Shown here piece by piece: positions 17,710 through 26,272 of a stretch of 64,000 nucleotides of DNA. The translations under genes and the position numbers were made by a program. The first letter of the stretch is position 1, and the number at the start of each line of letters is the position of its first letter. Location of the stretch: NCBI GenBank assembly GCA_036489975.1, contig DASXES010000130.1:14436-78435 (forward strand), in the 5' to 3' direction. The DNA is from Roseiarcus sp036489975. Lineage in GTDB: Bacteria; Pseudomonadota; Alphaproteobacteria; Rhizobiales; Beijerinckiaceae. The notes under the pieces were generated by a model, which saw nothing but the letters and a program-made list of their open reading frames with translations, ran no database searches and was not told the origin of the DNA.

Positions 17710-19574
17710 TTGTTTCGACGCGCGATTTCCAGGGTCTGCGCCGCCCGGTCGCGCGCCTCGGCGGGCCGCCCTTGCGAGAGTATTAAATCGCAGTACTGGT
17801 ACCCTCGCCCCGTAAACAATAACGGGTGTTTCGGGTCATATTGATGCTGTAGCCGTTCGGCGTCGCCGAAGAGGCCTTCGGCTTTCCGCCATGCGCCTGC
17901 TGCGACAAGCGCTGCGCCCTGGGTCGTCATGGCGACCACCATCTGAGCGCGATCCCTCGCGCGGTCTGCATAGCCCGCGGCCTTTTCAGCCATCGCCACC
18001 GCATCTTCGACCTCCCCGAAGAGCAGTTCGGTGTCGCTGAGGACCGCCGAGGCAACCGCGGCATTCGTCCAGCCCCGCGCCACTTCATAGAAGCGCAAGC
18101 TCGCGCGCGCCGTCGCCAGCGACTGCATGACTCGCCCCTGCGCGCGCAGTCCATTGCCGGCCTCGCTAAGAACCCAGGAGCGATCCGGCGCCGACAGCGC
18201 GGCGGATGGCGTTTCATAAGGCCGGTCGAAGAACCAGGAGATCGCGGCGAGATTGCTGCCAAAGGCGCCCAGTGTTCCGCTCGCGTAGAATTCGTTTTGG
18301 CCATTCGGATACCGGCGGCAGATACGGCCGACATAGACTTCGTTCAGCGCGTCGCGATGCCGCCCGGCGCGGCAGCCGTGGGTAATCGCGTGATAGAGGG
18401 GTCCGAGGTCGGCAAGCGTGGGCGTTGAGCCTTCCTTTGTCGTGTCGCGCAGATGCTCGTAGATGCGGCTGTGGGCCGCTTTCCATGCGGTTTCGTTCGC
18501 CGCCTTGAGCCGCTCGCCGAACCATTCGCGCACCAGAGGGTGGGCGTCGAGCGCATCGGGATCGGACGGATCGACTGGCGCCAGCAGGCGTACTTCGCGC
18601 AAGCGTTCGACGTTGCGCCGCCATTGCTCGTCAGTGAGGTCAGCGAGCGCGTCGGTCAGTCCGAATATCGGATGTTTGACGCGCGACGCCCCGAAAGCGC
18701 CGCGCAGACGCGCAGTTTTTCGCCGCCAGGCGCTTTCGTCTACCTTGACGAGCGGGGCCGTCGACCCCGCAGTTGCGGGCTTACCGCGCAACGCCCGGAG
18801 GCAACCGCCGCTCGCGGGCCTATCGAACAGGCCGACGCAACGGAGGATTGCGAGCAGGACCGGCTGGCCGGCGAGCCATTCCTTTTCATAAGATTCCATC
18901 ACCCGTCGCGCGTGACCGTCCAGCGGATCGTCGTCATCGCCAAGCAGGCGAATATGGTCGCGCCGGCGCACGTCACCGTTCTGCGTTTCCTTGATGAGGC
19001 TCGCGAGCAGCGTCAGCGCCAGCGGATGGCCGCCAAATTCGCGTGACGCCGCCCGCAGCTCCTTGTCGATCCCCCAGACGTAATTGTCGCGCAGAAGCTC
19101 CGCGCCCGCTTCCTCGGAGAGCCGCTCGACGTCAACGACCGGCGCCGAATCGTCCCGGAAGCGCTTGATGTCGGCGACGGCGACGCGGCTGGTCAGCACA
19201 ATCAGGCTGTGGTCCGCGCGCGGCGGCGCGGCCGCGAACCGGCGCATGAGCGCGCGCAGGCCCTGGTCCTTGAGCGCACCGGCTGCCCAGTCGAGAAATT
19301 CGTCGGCCGCGGTCGCCCGCTCCTTCGAGCCCTGGCTGTAGAACGACCAGCCGAGCACGGCTTCCGCGCCGCGATAGCCGTCGGCGCGCAGGCGCTTCAG
19401 CCATTCGTTGACCAGGGCGGACTTGCCTGCCCCGCCCTCGGCGATGAGCGAAAGAATGGCGGTCTGGCCGTCGCTCCAGGCTTCGTCGAGACGCTTCAGC
19501 TCCCCGTCCCGCCCGACGAGGCGCTCGTAGCCGGTTTCGGGCAGGCCGGCGATGTCGAGCACGGACGGATGCAC
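17592..19574 (-). CDS. STAND/NB-ARC-type ATPase, middle part of a broken TIR-STAND gene
   Basis: A 660-codon leftward frame from a GTG at 19574. Residues about 18-35 (LVGRDGELKRLDEAW) and the P-loop AEGGAGKSAL (47-54) begin a STAND NTPase. WSFYSQGSKERATAADEFLDWA follows, then an abrupt jump to LKDQGLRALMRRFA and the sensor-like SLIVLTSR, so the ~60-70 residues that hold Walker B (an LLVLDGLEPLQ-type motif in relatives I recall) are missing in frame. A winged-helix region and TPR-like repeats follow. It overlaps the TIR frame at its start and loses its own C-terminus by a frameshift near 17650. Intact relatives are single TIR-NB-ARC-TPR proteins, thought to sense invaders. This copy should not hydrolyse ATP normally. 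Confidence 0.75.
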   Translation of the reverse strand: MHPSVLDIAGLPETGYERLVGRDGELKRLDEAWSDGQTAILSLIAEGGAGKSALVNEWLKRLRADGYRGAEAVLGWSFYSQGSKERATAADEFLDWAAGALKDQGLRALMRRFAAAPPRADHSLIVLTSRVAVADIKRFRDDSAPVVDVERLSEEAGAELLRDNYVWGIDKELRAASREFGGHPLALTLLASLIKETQNGDVRRRDHIRLLGDDDDPLDGHARRVMESYEKEWLAGQPVLLAILRCVGLFDRPASGGCLRALRGKPATAGSTAPLVKVDESAWRRKTARLRGAFGASRVKHPIFGLTDALADLTDEQWRRNVERLREVRLLAPVDPSDPDALDAHPLVREWFGERLKAANETAWKAAHSRIYEHLRDTTKEGSTPTLADLGPLYHAITHGCRAGRHRDALNEVYVGRICRRYPNGQNEFYASGTLGAFGSNLAAISWFFDRPYETPSAALSAPDRSWVLSEAGNGLRAQGRVMQSLATARASLRFYEVARGWTNAAVASAVLSDTELLFGEVEDAVAMAEKAAGYADRARDRAQMVVAMTTQGAALVAAGAWRKAEGLFGDAERLQHQYDPKHPLLFTGRGYQYCDLILSQGRPAEARDRAAQTLEIARRNNWILFIALDTLTLGRPIVAWRCYGRQAPSWRASMWRPLP

Positions 19575-20221
19575 GCAGCGGAGCGGATCGGCGCGATTCC
19601 CTCGATTTCAAAGTTGCGGAGGCCCGGGCGCTGACGCGCCAGCGGCGCCAGGATCGACGCCATCCCTTCAAGTCCGACGGCTGGCGCTTTCTCGGACGCG
19701 GCCGCGGTTTTCTTTTCCTCGATCGCCCTGGCGACATCCGCGATCTCGTTAGCGGCCTCCGTCATCGCCCGGCTGCGTTCGCTTGGCGTAAGACTTGAGA
19801 GCGGCTTGCGGTCACGCGGGCGAAAGTTCTTGTCGTCGACATGCTCGAGCCCGGCCTTGGGAGTCCAGTCGAGCAGCAGCGGATAGAAATAGACGCTGTC
19901 GCCGTTCCGCTGCCGCTCGCGGACGATGGGGACTTCCTTGTCGAGGATATAGTCGGAGCCCGTCGAGTTGGCGGAGACGAGGAGCACGAAAATGTCGCAG
20001 GCGCGAGCCTTGGCCTCGATCTCCGGGCTCCAGTCCGCGCCGCCCGGCATCAGCCGGTCCATCCAGACTTCGTATCGGCGGCCCTTCTCCCCCGGCCGCA
20101 GGAACCGCATGACAAAGCTCAGCCAGAGGATCTTGCCAGCGGCGAGATCCTCTGGCGGATCCGGCTCGTCGAGATGCGCGTAGCTGATGAAAGCGAGCGG
20201 CTTGTTCGAATCGGAAGGCAT
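19496..20221 (-). CDS. TIR-domain protein, N-terminal part of the broken TIR-STAND gene
   Basis: A 241-codon leftward frame from the ATG at 20221. Residues 7-115 form a TIR domain: KPLAFISYAHLDE, VWMDRLMPGGADW, CDIFVLLVSANS, then SDYILDKEVPI, where Glu96 falls at the place of the NAD-cleaving glutamate of active TIR domains. A charged linker follows, ending EIEGIAPIRSA at about 19575. Beyond that the frame is nonsense for about 80 nt, while the true continuation (HPSVLDIAGLPETGYERLVG) runs in the STAND frame, one base lost or two gained. The TIR piece might still be made as a truncated protein. Intact TIR-STAND proteins are seen as anti-phage abortive NADases; this inference is from the family. 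Confidence 0.75.
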   Translation of the reverse strand: MPSDSNKPLAFISYAHLDEPDPPEDLAAGKILWLSFVMRFLRPGEKGRRYEVWMDRLMPGGADWSPEIEAKARACDIFVLLVSANSTGSDYILDKEVPIVRERQRNGDSVYFYPLLLDWTPKAGLEHVDDKNFRPRDRKPLSSLTPSERSRAMTEAANEIADVARAIEEKKTAAASEKAPAVGLEGMASILAPLARQRPGLRNFEIEGIAPIRSAACIRPCSTSPACPKPATSASSGGTGS

Positions 20222-20433
20222 ATTGTTGGGGCGCTCCCGCTTGGCCCGCGAAATTTGCCCGGCGCGCTCTGTCCGTCAAGGCGGCGGGCCGTAGCGATTC
20301 GTGAATCACCGCGGGACGCTGGATTCCTGGCTTTCCGGGACAAATGACAAAAATGGTGGACGCGGCCGCCGGCCGCGGTGGCCGCGCCCGGCGCGCGCGG
20401 CTACAATTGGCGCCATCGACAGGAGCCCGCTGG

Positions 20434-21948
20434 ATGACCGCCAAAGCGCCCAACATTCTCATCGTCATGGCCGACCAGATGGCGCCGGCGTTCCTGCCGA
20501 TCTACGGCCACCCGCTCGTCCGCGCGCCGAACATGGTTGATCTCGCGCGCGACGGAATCGTGTTCGACAGCGCCTATTGCGCGAGTCCTTTATGCGCGCC
20601 CTCCCGCGCCTCGTTCATGGCGGGGCTCCTGCCCTCGCGCACCCGCGTTTACGACAACGCGGCCGAGTTCGGCGCCGACATTCCGACCTTCGCCCATGCC
20701 TTGCGCGCGCGCGGTTATCGCACGATTCTCTCGGGCAAAATGCACTTCTGCGGTCCCGATCAGCTGCATGGCTTCGAAGAGCGCCTGACGACCGACATCT
20801 ATCCCGCCGATTTCAACTGGACGCCTGACTGGGATCGCCCGGAGCATCGTCCGAGTTGGTATCACAACATGAGTTCGGTCAGGGACGCAGGCTTATGCGT
20901 GCGCTCGAACCAGCTCGACTTCGACGACGAAGCCGCGTTCATGGCGGAACGGGCGATCTTCGACATCGCGCGGTCGCGCGATCCGCGGCCTTTCCTCATG
21001 GTCGCCTCGTTCTCCCATCCGCACGACCCGTTCACCGTGCCTCGGCAGTACTGGGACCTCTACCGCGACGAGGACATCGACATGCCGGCGCCAGGCGCTG
21101 CGCTCGATCCCCATTCGCTTCGCCTGCGCCACGTTTGCGCGATGGACGCAGAGCCGGTGACGGAGGATGAGACGCGCGCCGCCCGTCACGCCTATTACGG
21201 CGCCATCGCCTATGTCGACGACCTCATCGGCCAGCTCATGGCGGCGCTCCGCGCAGCCGCGCTCGCCGAGGACACGATCGTCGTCCTCACCAGCGATCAC
21301 GGCGAGATGCTGGGCGAGCACGGCCTCTGGTACAAGATGAGCTTCCTCGAGGGCTCGTGCCGTGTGCCTCTCGTCATCGCGAGCCCCGGCCGTTTCGAGG
21401 CGCGCCGCGTGGCGGCGAGCGTCTCGCTGGTCGACCTCATGCCCACGCTCGTCGAGCTTTCGGGCGCAAACATGCAATCGCTCGGGATCCCCCCGGACGG
21501 ACGCAGCCTCGCGCCCCATCTGCGCGGCGCCGGCGGCCATGACGAGGCGATCGGCGAATATCTGGCCGAAGGGTCGATCGCGCCGATCGTGATGATCCGC
21601 CGCGGGCCCTACAAGTTCATTCATTGCCCGGCCGACCCGGACCAGCTCTACGATCTCGCCCACGATCCGGGCGAGCGCCTGAATCTAGCAAACGATTCTG
21701 CGCGGGCGGAGCTCGTCGCCGAGTTTCGCGCCGAAATCGCCAAGCGCTGGAGCCTCGCCGAACTGGACGCGCGCGTCCGCTTAAGCCAGCGCCGGCGCCG
21801 CCTCGTCGACGCCGCGCTCACCAAGGGCAAGATCCGGCCTTGGGACTTCCAGCCGTTCCGCAACGCCGCGAAGCAATATGTGCGCAATTCGATGGATCTC
21901 GACGACCTCGAGGCCATGGCGCGATTTCCGCCGGTCGCGCGGCGGTAA
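20434..21948 (+). CDS. betC: Choline-sulfatase
   Basis: A 504-aa type I sulfatase that frees choline and sulfate from choline-O-sulfate. The sulfatase signature CAPSR places the formylglycine-forming Cys at residue 54, as in Sinorhizobium meliloti BetC. PNILIVMADQM carries metal ligands, and GKMHFCGPDQLHGFE, SFSHPHDPF, TSDHGEMLGEHGLWYKM and the C-terminal choline-sulfatase extension (PWDFQP) are all present. The ATG at 20434 is chosen because upstream in-frame sequence is Arg/Ala-rich noise. No betA, betB or betI lies beside it, so the glycine-betaine steps are encoded elsewhere. It is divergent from the broken TIR gene. Confidence 0.93.
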   Translation: MTAKAPNILIVMADQMAPAFLPIYGHPLVRAPNMVDLARDGIVFDSAYCASPLCAPSRASFMAGLLPSRTRVYDNAAEFGADIPTFAHALRARGYRTILSGKMHFCGPDQLHGFEERLTTDIYPADFNWTPDWDRPEHRPSWYHNMSSVRDAGLCVRSNQLDFDDEAAFMAERAIFDIARSRDPRPFLMVASFSHPHDPFTVPRQYWDLYRDEDIDMPAPGAALDPHSLRLRHVCAMDAEPVTEDETRAARHAYYGAIAYVDDLIGQLMAALRAAALAEDTIVVLTSDHGEMLGEHGLWYKMSFLEGSCRVPLVIASPGRFEARRVAASVSLVDLMPTLVELSGANMQSLGIPPDGRSLAPHLRGAGGHDEAIGEYLAEGSIAPIVMIRRGPYKFIHCPADPDQLYDLAHDPGERLNLANDSARAELVAEFRAEIAKRWSLAELDARVRLSQRRRRLVDAALTKGKIRPWDFQPFRNAAKQYVRNSMDLDDLEAMARFPPVARR

Positions 21949-22026
21949 CGCTAATCGCACTCCACACAATTCCCGGTTTCCCGCCGGGGTGAAAGCGCGC
22001 TAACCTCTCCCGCGAGAGGGCCTTTG

Positions 22027-22287
22027 ATGGCGACGGGAACCAGAAAGCCGATCGACCTCGCCGAGCGTGTCGCGAGCCGCCGCGGCAGGCGCTCGACCGC
22101 GACGGCCGCGGAAGGCGGCTGGCGCCGCGAGACCTTCTGCCTGCCCCGCGACGAGGCCCGCGCCATGGCGCGGGAGTGGTTCGAGCGGTTTCCCAAGGCG
22201 GCCTACATGACCGAGATCGAATCCTGGCGCGAACTCGCGGGCGACCGGATCGAGTTCGTCATGCGACGGTTGCCGTCCGCGGATTGA
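22027..22287 (+). CDS. Small hypothetical protein
   Basis: An 86-aa protein with a basic N-terminus (KPIDLAERVASRRGRRST) and a compact C-terminal half, REWFERFPKAAYMTEIESWRELAGDRIEFVMRRLPSAD. Codon usage is that of a real gene and the spacing to betC is 78 nt. I recall similar short proteins without known function in related genomes. The ATG at 22027 is preceded by GAGAGGG. A TTG at 22024 is also possible. Confidence 0.65.
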   Translation: MATGTRKPIDLAERVASRRGRRSTATAAEGGWRRETFCLPRDEARAMAREWFERFPKAAYMTEIESWRELAGDRIEFVMRRLPSAD

Positions 22288-22441
22288 GCGGGCTGATCCA
22301 GGCTCGCCTAGCTTGCTGCTGGAGCGGGGTTTTTACGGCCTGGGCGCCGTTGTCGCTGGACTTTCGTCCCCATATAAGGGCGAAGCTGCGGCGTCGGGGC
22401 CAGACGGGTCCGGGCGGCAGCGCCCAAATTCGGGGGTCGAA

Positions 22442-23413
22442 TTGTCTCCGTCCAGACGTGAGCACGAGCGCCTTGTCATAATCGGGGCCGGGCCAGCCGC
22501 CTATACAGCGGCGATCTATTCCGCGCGCGCTCTGCTGAAGCCGCTGGTTCTGGCCGGCTTCGAGCCGGGCGGCCAATTGATGACCACCACGGATGTCGAG
22601 AATTATCCGGGCTTCGCCGACCCGATCCAGGGACCGTGGCTCATGGAGCAGATGCGGGCTCAAGCCGAAAATGTCGGCGCGCGCATCGAGGGCGAACACG
22701 TGGTGGCGCTCGAACTCGGACAGCGGCCGTTCATCATTCGCTGCGACAGCGGACGCACGCTCGCTGCGGAGTCGATCATTCTGGCGACCGGAGCGAAAGC
22801 CAAGTACCTTGGTCTTCCAAGCGAAGAGGCGTTCAAGGGCTTCGGCGTCTCGGCCTGCGCGACCTGCGACGGGTTCTTCTTCCGAGGCAAGAAGGTGGCC
22901 GTGATCGGCGGCGGCAACACCGCGGTCGAAGAGGCGCTGCATCTCTCCAACATCGCGGCCCACGTCACCGTGATCCATCGCCGCGACTCGTTCAGGGCGG
23001 AGAAGATCCTGAGCGAACGCCTGGCCGCGCGCCATAACGTCTCGATCCGCTGGAACTCGGCCGTTGAGGCGGTCCTGGGCGAGAAGCCGCCGGGCGGCGT
23101 CACGGGGATCAGGCTGCGCAATGTCGTGACCGGCGCGCTCGACGATCTTGCGCTCGAGGGCGTGTTCGTCGCCATCGGGCATGAGCCGGCGAGCGAGCTG
23201 GTGCGCGGCCAGGTGGAGCTCAAGGCCAACGGCTATGTCCAGACGGCGCCCGGCTCGACGGCGACCAGCGTCGCGGGCGTGTTCGCCGCCGGTGATGTCG
23301 CGGACGACATCTTCCGCCAGGCGGTCACGGCCGCCGGCCTCGGCTGCATGGCCGCGCTCGAGGCCGAGCGCTGGCTCGCCGCGGAGGAGCCGAGACGGGC
23401 GGCGGCCGAATAG
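22442..23413 (+). CDS. trxB: Thioredoxin-disulfide reductase
   Basis: A 323-aa FAD/NADPH enzyme that reduces thioredoxin. Present are the FAD dinucleotide fold VIIGAGPAAYTAAIYSAR, GGQLMTTTDVENYPGF, the redox-active CATCDG (Cys-Ala-Thr-Cys), the NADPH fold VIGGGNTAVEEALHL with HRRDSFRA, and the FAD C-terminal motif GVFAAGDVADDIFRQAVTAAGLGCMAALEAE. No ATG fits the family start; the TTG at 22442 gives the normal length (321 in E. coli) whereas going back to 22313 adds 43 unrelated residues. A LysR regulator follows, as it often does in this order. Confidence 0.93.
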   Translation: MSPSRREHERLVIIGAGPAAYTAAIYSARALLKPLVLAGFEPGGQLMTTTDVENYPGFADPIQGPWLMEQMRAQAENVGARIEGEHVVALELGQRPFIIRCDSGRTLAAESIILATGAKAKYLGLPSEEAFKGFGVSACATCDGFFFRGKKVAVIGGGNTAVEEALHLSNIAAHVTVIHRRDSFRAEKILSERLAARHNVSIRWNSAVEAVLGEKPPGGVTGIRLRNVVTGALDDLALEGVFVAIGHEPASELVRGQVELKANGYVQTAPGSTATSVAGVFAAGDVADDIFRQAVTAAGLGCMAALEAERWLAAEEPRRAAAE

Positions 23414-23486
23414 GGACGCCTGCGCCCGGCGGTCAGCCGGCGCACGAGCACGATCGGGAAGGCTCCACGGAGCCGGGGGAACGTTC

Positions 23487-24380
23487 ATGGATTGGGATAA
23501 GCTGCGCGTCTTTCAGGCGGCCGCCGACGCTGGGTCGTTCACGCATGCGGGCGAGACGCTGGGCCTCAGCCAGTCGGCGGTAAGCCGGCAGGTCGGAGCG
23601 CTGGAGGCCGACCTCGGCGCGCCATTGTTTCACCGCCACGCCCGTGGACTCATTCTCACCGAGCAGGGAGACATGCTGCTCGGCGCCGTGCGCGACGTGG
23701 TCCTCAAGCTGGACGCCGTGCGCTCGCGCCTGATCGACAGCCGCGAGAAGCCGCACGGCGAACTCAGGGTCACGACGACGCTCGGCCTCGGCGCCAATTG
23801 GCTCGCGCCGAGGCTTGGCGAGTTCGTCGACCTCTACCCCGAGATCAAGCTCCAGCTCCTGCTGTCGGACGACGACCTCGACCTCGGGATGCGCGAAGCG
23901 GATGTCGCGCTCAGATTGCGGGAGCCGAGCCAGCCGGATTTGATAAGGCGCCGCCTGTTCACCGTGCACTTCCACGCCTACGCCTCAGCTGATTATTTGA
24001 GAAAGCACCCGCAACCCAGAAAGCCCGAAGATCTCGACCAACACAGCCTAGTCGCGTTCGGCGCGCCGACGGCGACCCATCTACTTTATGACCTCAATTC
24101 GCTTCTGAGCCTGGACCGCGACCCTAAGAATCCGCGGATGCCGCAGATCACGGTCAACAATCTGGCCGCGATGACGCATGCCGTCGAGCACGGCGTCGGG
24201 ATCGCCGTCTTGCCCGATTATTGCGTGCAGCCGCAATCGGGACTCGTGCGTCTGCTGCCGCAGGCGGACATGCCGGAGATGGACTGTTTTCTCGTCTACA
24301 CCGAGGAGCTCAAGAACGTCGCGCGCGTTCACGCCTTTCGCGACTTTCTCGTGAGTTCCGCGCAGCGCTGGCGGTACTGA
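23487..24380 (+). CDS. LysR-family transcriptional regulator
   Basis: A 297-aa LysR protein. MDWDKLRVFQAAADAGSFTHAGETLGLSQSAVSRQVGALEADLGAPLFHRHARGLILTEQG is the N-terminal winged helix-turn-helix, followed by the periplasmic-binding-like effector domain (residues about 90-295). It lies 73 nt after trxB on the same strand, the arrangement common in Hyphomicrobiales, where its targets are not well known. Its stop overlaps the next start (TGATG). Confidence 0.92.
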   Translation: MDWDKLRVFQAAADAGSFTHAGETLGLSQSAVSRQVGALEADLGAPLFHRHARGLILTEQGDMLLGAVRDVVLKLDAVRSRLIDSREKPHGELRVTTTLGLGANWLAPRLGEFVDLYPEIKLQLLLSDDDLDLGMREADVALRLREPSQPDLIRRRLFTVHFHAYASADYLRKHPQPRKPEDLDQHSLVAFGAPTATHLLYDLNSLLSLDRDPKNPRMPQITVNNLAAMTHAVEHGVGIAVLPDYCVQPQSGLVRLLPQADMPEMDCFLVYTEELKNVARVHAFRDFLVSSAQRWRY

Positions 24381-25195
24381 TGCGCTCCCGCGATAGCCGG
24401 CCGGCGCAACACGCCGCCCAATGGCTTCGACATACGCCGATGACCGAGCCCGGCGCGCTCGCCGCGGAGTTCGAGAAGCTTCCCTCCGACGTCGCGTCGC
24501 TCAACCGGATCGCTCAGGGGCTCCTTGTGCATTCCGAATGGCTGTCGGCCTATGGGCTCGATGCGCGCAGGGTCCGGCCGGTCAGCCGCGTGACGCTCCC
24601 GGTCAGCGGGCGCCTCGGCGAGCTGTTGGAGTTGGACAAGCCGAGCTTGCGCGCGGCGCGCGAGCCAGCGAACAGATCGGCCGGCACGTGCCGCGACTTT
24701 GCTCTGACGCTCTGCTCATTTCTTCGCGCCAAAGGCGCGCCTGCCCGTCTGCGCTGCGGTTTCGCGGCCTATTTGGCTGATGGATGGGAAGACCACTGGG
24801 TTTGCGAATATTGCGATGGACAAAGAGACGAGTGGCGGCTTAGTGATCCCCAACTTGACGAAACCATGTGCGCCCAGCGCGCCGTCAATTTCGATCCCTC
24901 CGATATGCCGCGCGATGTCTTCTTGACCGGGGGCGAAGCGTGGTTGCGGTGTCGAGCCGGGGAAGAGGACCCGGATCGTTTCGGACACGGCGATGTGCAT
25001 GGGCTCTGGTTCATCCGGGTCAACGTCGTTCGTGACGCCTACGCCGTGAACGGCCGCGAAACCTCGGCGTGGGACGGATGGCGAGACGTCCCATACGATC
25101 GCCGCAAGATCATGGGCCGCGAGCTGCCGCATGTGGAACGCCTCGCGCAGCGCCCGGCAGATCCTCCCGGCGACATCGCGCCTCCCTGGTTCTGA
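24380..25195 (+). CDS. Transglutaminase-like cysteine-protease-fold protein
   Basis: A 271-aa cytoplasmic protein with the transglutaminase-like catalytic Cys-His-Asp order: Cys in AGTCRDFALTLCSFLRAKGAPARLRCGFAAY (near residue 98), His in EDHWVCEYCD (near 137), Asp in WRLSDPQLD (near 155). Such proteins act as proteases, peptide amidases or acyl-transfer enzymes. The one-base overlap with the LysR gene (TGATG) suggests coupled translation. The substrate is unknown. Confidence 0.78.
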   Translation: MRSRDSRPAQHAAQWLRHTPMTEPGALAAEFEKLPSDVASLNRIAQGLLVHSEWLSAYGLDARRVRPVSRVTLPVSGRLGELLELDKPSLRAAREPANRSAGTCRDFALTLCSFLRAKGAPARLRCGFAAYLADGWEDHWVCEYCDGQRDEWRLSDPQLDETMCAQRAVNFDPSDMPRDVFLTGGEAWLRCRAGEEDPDRFGHGDVHGLWFIRVNVVRDAYAVNGRETSAWDGWRDVPYDRRKIMGRELPHVERLAQRPADPPGDIAPPWF

Positions 25196-25230
25196 CGACG
25201 GCTGCCCGCGCACGGAGCGCCGCTGCGAAC

Positions 25231-26265
25231 TCAGCCCGACGCCTGCGTCGGAGCCCCCTGGGGGCGCCCCCTCTCACCCTGCAAGCCGGCGAGAATGCCC
25301 TTATTCGCAGCGACGAAGTTGCGCGTTGATCCCGCTGCGAGGTATTCGCCAGTTCTGAGAAAGGACACAAACACCGTCCACGCGAACCAGCCCGGGTAAT
25401 GCTGGCGCACGAAGTGAAGCTTGTTGCGATTGCCAAGATAAACGGTGAAGGCCGAACGCTCCGCCCGCTTGTTCGAGGTGCCCGAGGCGCTGCCGCTGAT
25501 ATGCGGCACGACCGAGCCATGGGCGTAGCCGATCCCGCACGCGGCCTTGGCGCGAACGCCCCAATCGACTTCCTCCCAATAGAGGAAATAGGAATCGTCC
25601 ATCAGCCCGATCCGCTCGATGCATTTCCTCGTGATATACATCGAGGGTCCGGTCGGCGAGTCCATTCGCCGCTCGATGTCTTCCGGGTCGGGCGGAGGCG
25701 ACACGGGAGCGTACATGTCGAGGCCAATCAGCCTCGTCGTGAGCTTGTTCCATTGGAGGCCACGGGACGAAGCGACGTCCGACCGACCGGGGATCATCAA
25801 TCGGCTTCCGACCATGCCCTTGCCGCGCTTGCTGGCGTAGTCGGCGAGCTCCGCCAGGGCGTCCGGTTCGGGGTAGGTGTCGGGGTTGAGAATCCAGGCT
25901 GCCGTCCAGCCGGTTTCGACAAGCAAGGGCCGCAGCCACGCATTGGTTCCACCGGCGAAACCGAGATTCTCCCGGGCCTGACCGATGCTGACCGGGATCC
26001 GTCCCTCAGCGAGGCGAAGCCGGCGCGCCCGCACGAAGTCGCTCGACGCCGGCTCGATGGATTCGCCGCCGGCCTCGCAGGGTCCGCCTTTTTCCGACAG
26101 CGCCTTCTCAAGCGCGTCGAACGCGGCGGCCCCGCCATTCTCGCAAATGAACACTTCGAATTTCGGGCATTTGCGCTGGGCGCCGACCGCCGTCAGGCAT
26201 TTGACGATATCCTCCGAATGCCCGAATCCCACGATGACGATCGGGACCTCGAAGTCGGCCGGCAT
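25231..26265 (-). CDS. Glycosyltransferase family 2
   Basis: A 344-aa GT2-type inverting glycosyltransferase: PIVIVGFGHSEDIVKCL at the N-terminal nucleotide-binding strand, NLGFAGGTNAWLRP, the metal-binding WILNPDTYPEPDAL (D-x-D-like), and DDSYFLYWEEVDWGVRAKAACGIGYAHGSVVPH, where the ED/EEVD pair is the catalytic region. It is close to rhamnosyl- or N-acetylglucosaminyl-type transferases used for surface glycans. The ATG at 26265 lies 7 nt after the stop of the preceding GT2 gene with GAGGAG as ribosome-binding site. Confidence 0.88.
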   Translation of the reverse strand: MPADFEVPIVIVGFGHSEDIVKCLTAVGAQRKCPKFEVFICENGGAAAFDALEKALSEKGGPCEAGGESIEPASSDFVRARRLRLAEGRIPVSIGQARENLGFAGGTNAWLRPLLVETGWTAAWILNPDTYPEPDALAELADYASKRGKGMVGSRLMIPGRSDVASSRGLQWNKLTTRLIGLDMYAPVSPPPDPEDIERRMDSPTGPSMYITRKCIERIGLMDDSYFLYWEEVDWGVRAKAACGIGYAHGSVVPHISGSASGTSNKRAERSAFTVYLGNRNKLHFVRQHYPGWFAWTVFVSFLRTGEYLAAGSTRNFVAANKGILAGLQGERGRPQGAPTQASG

Positions 26266-26272
26266 GCCGGGA

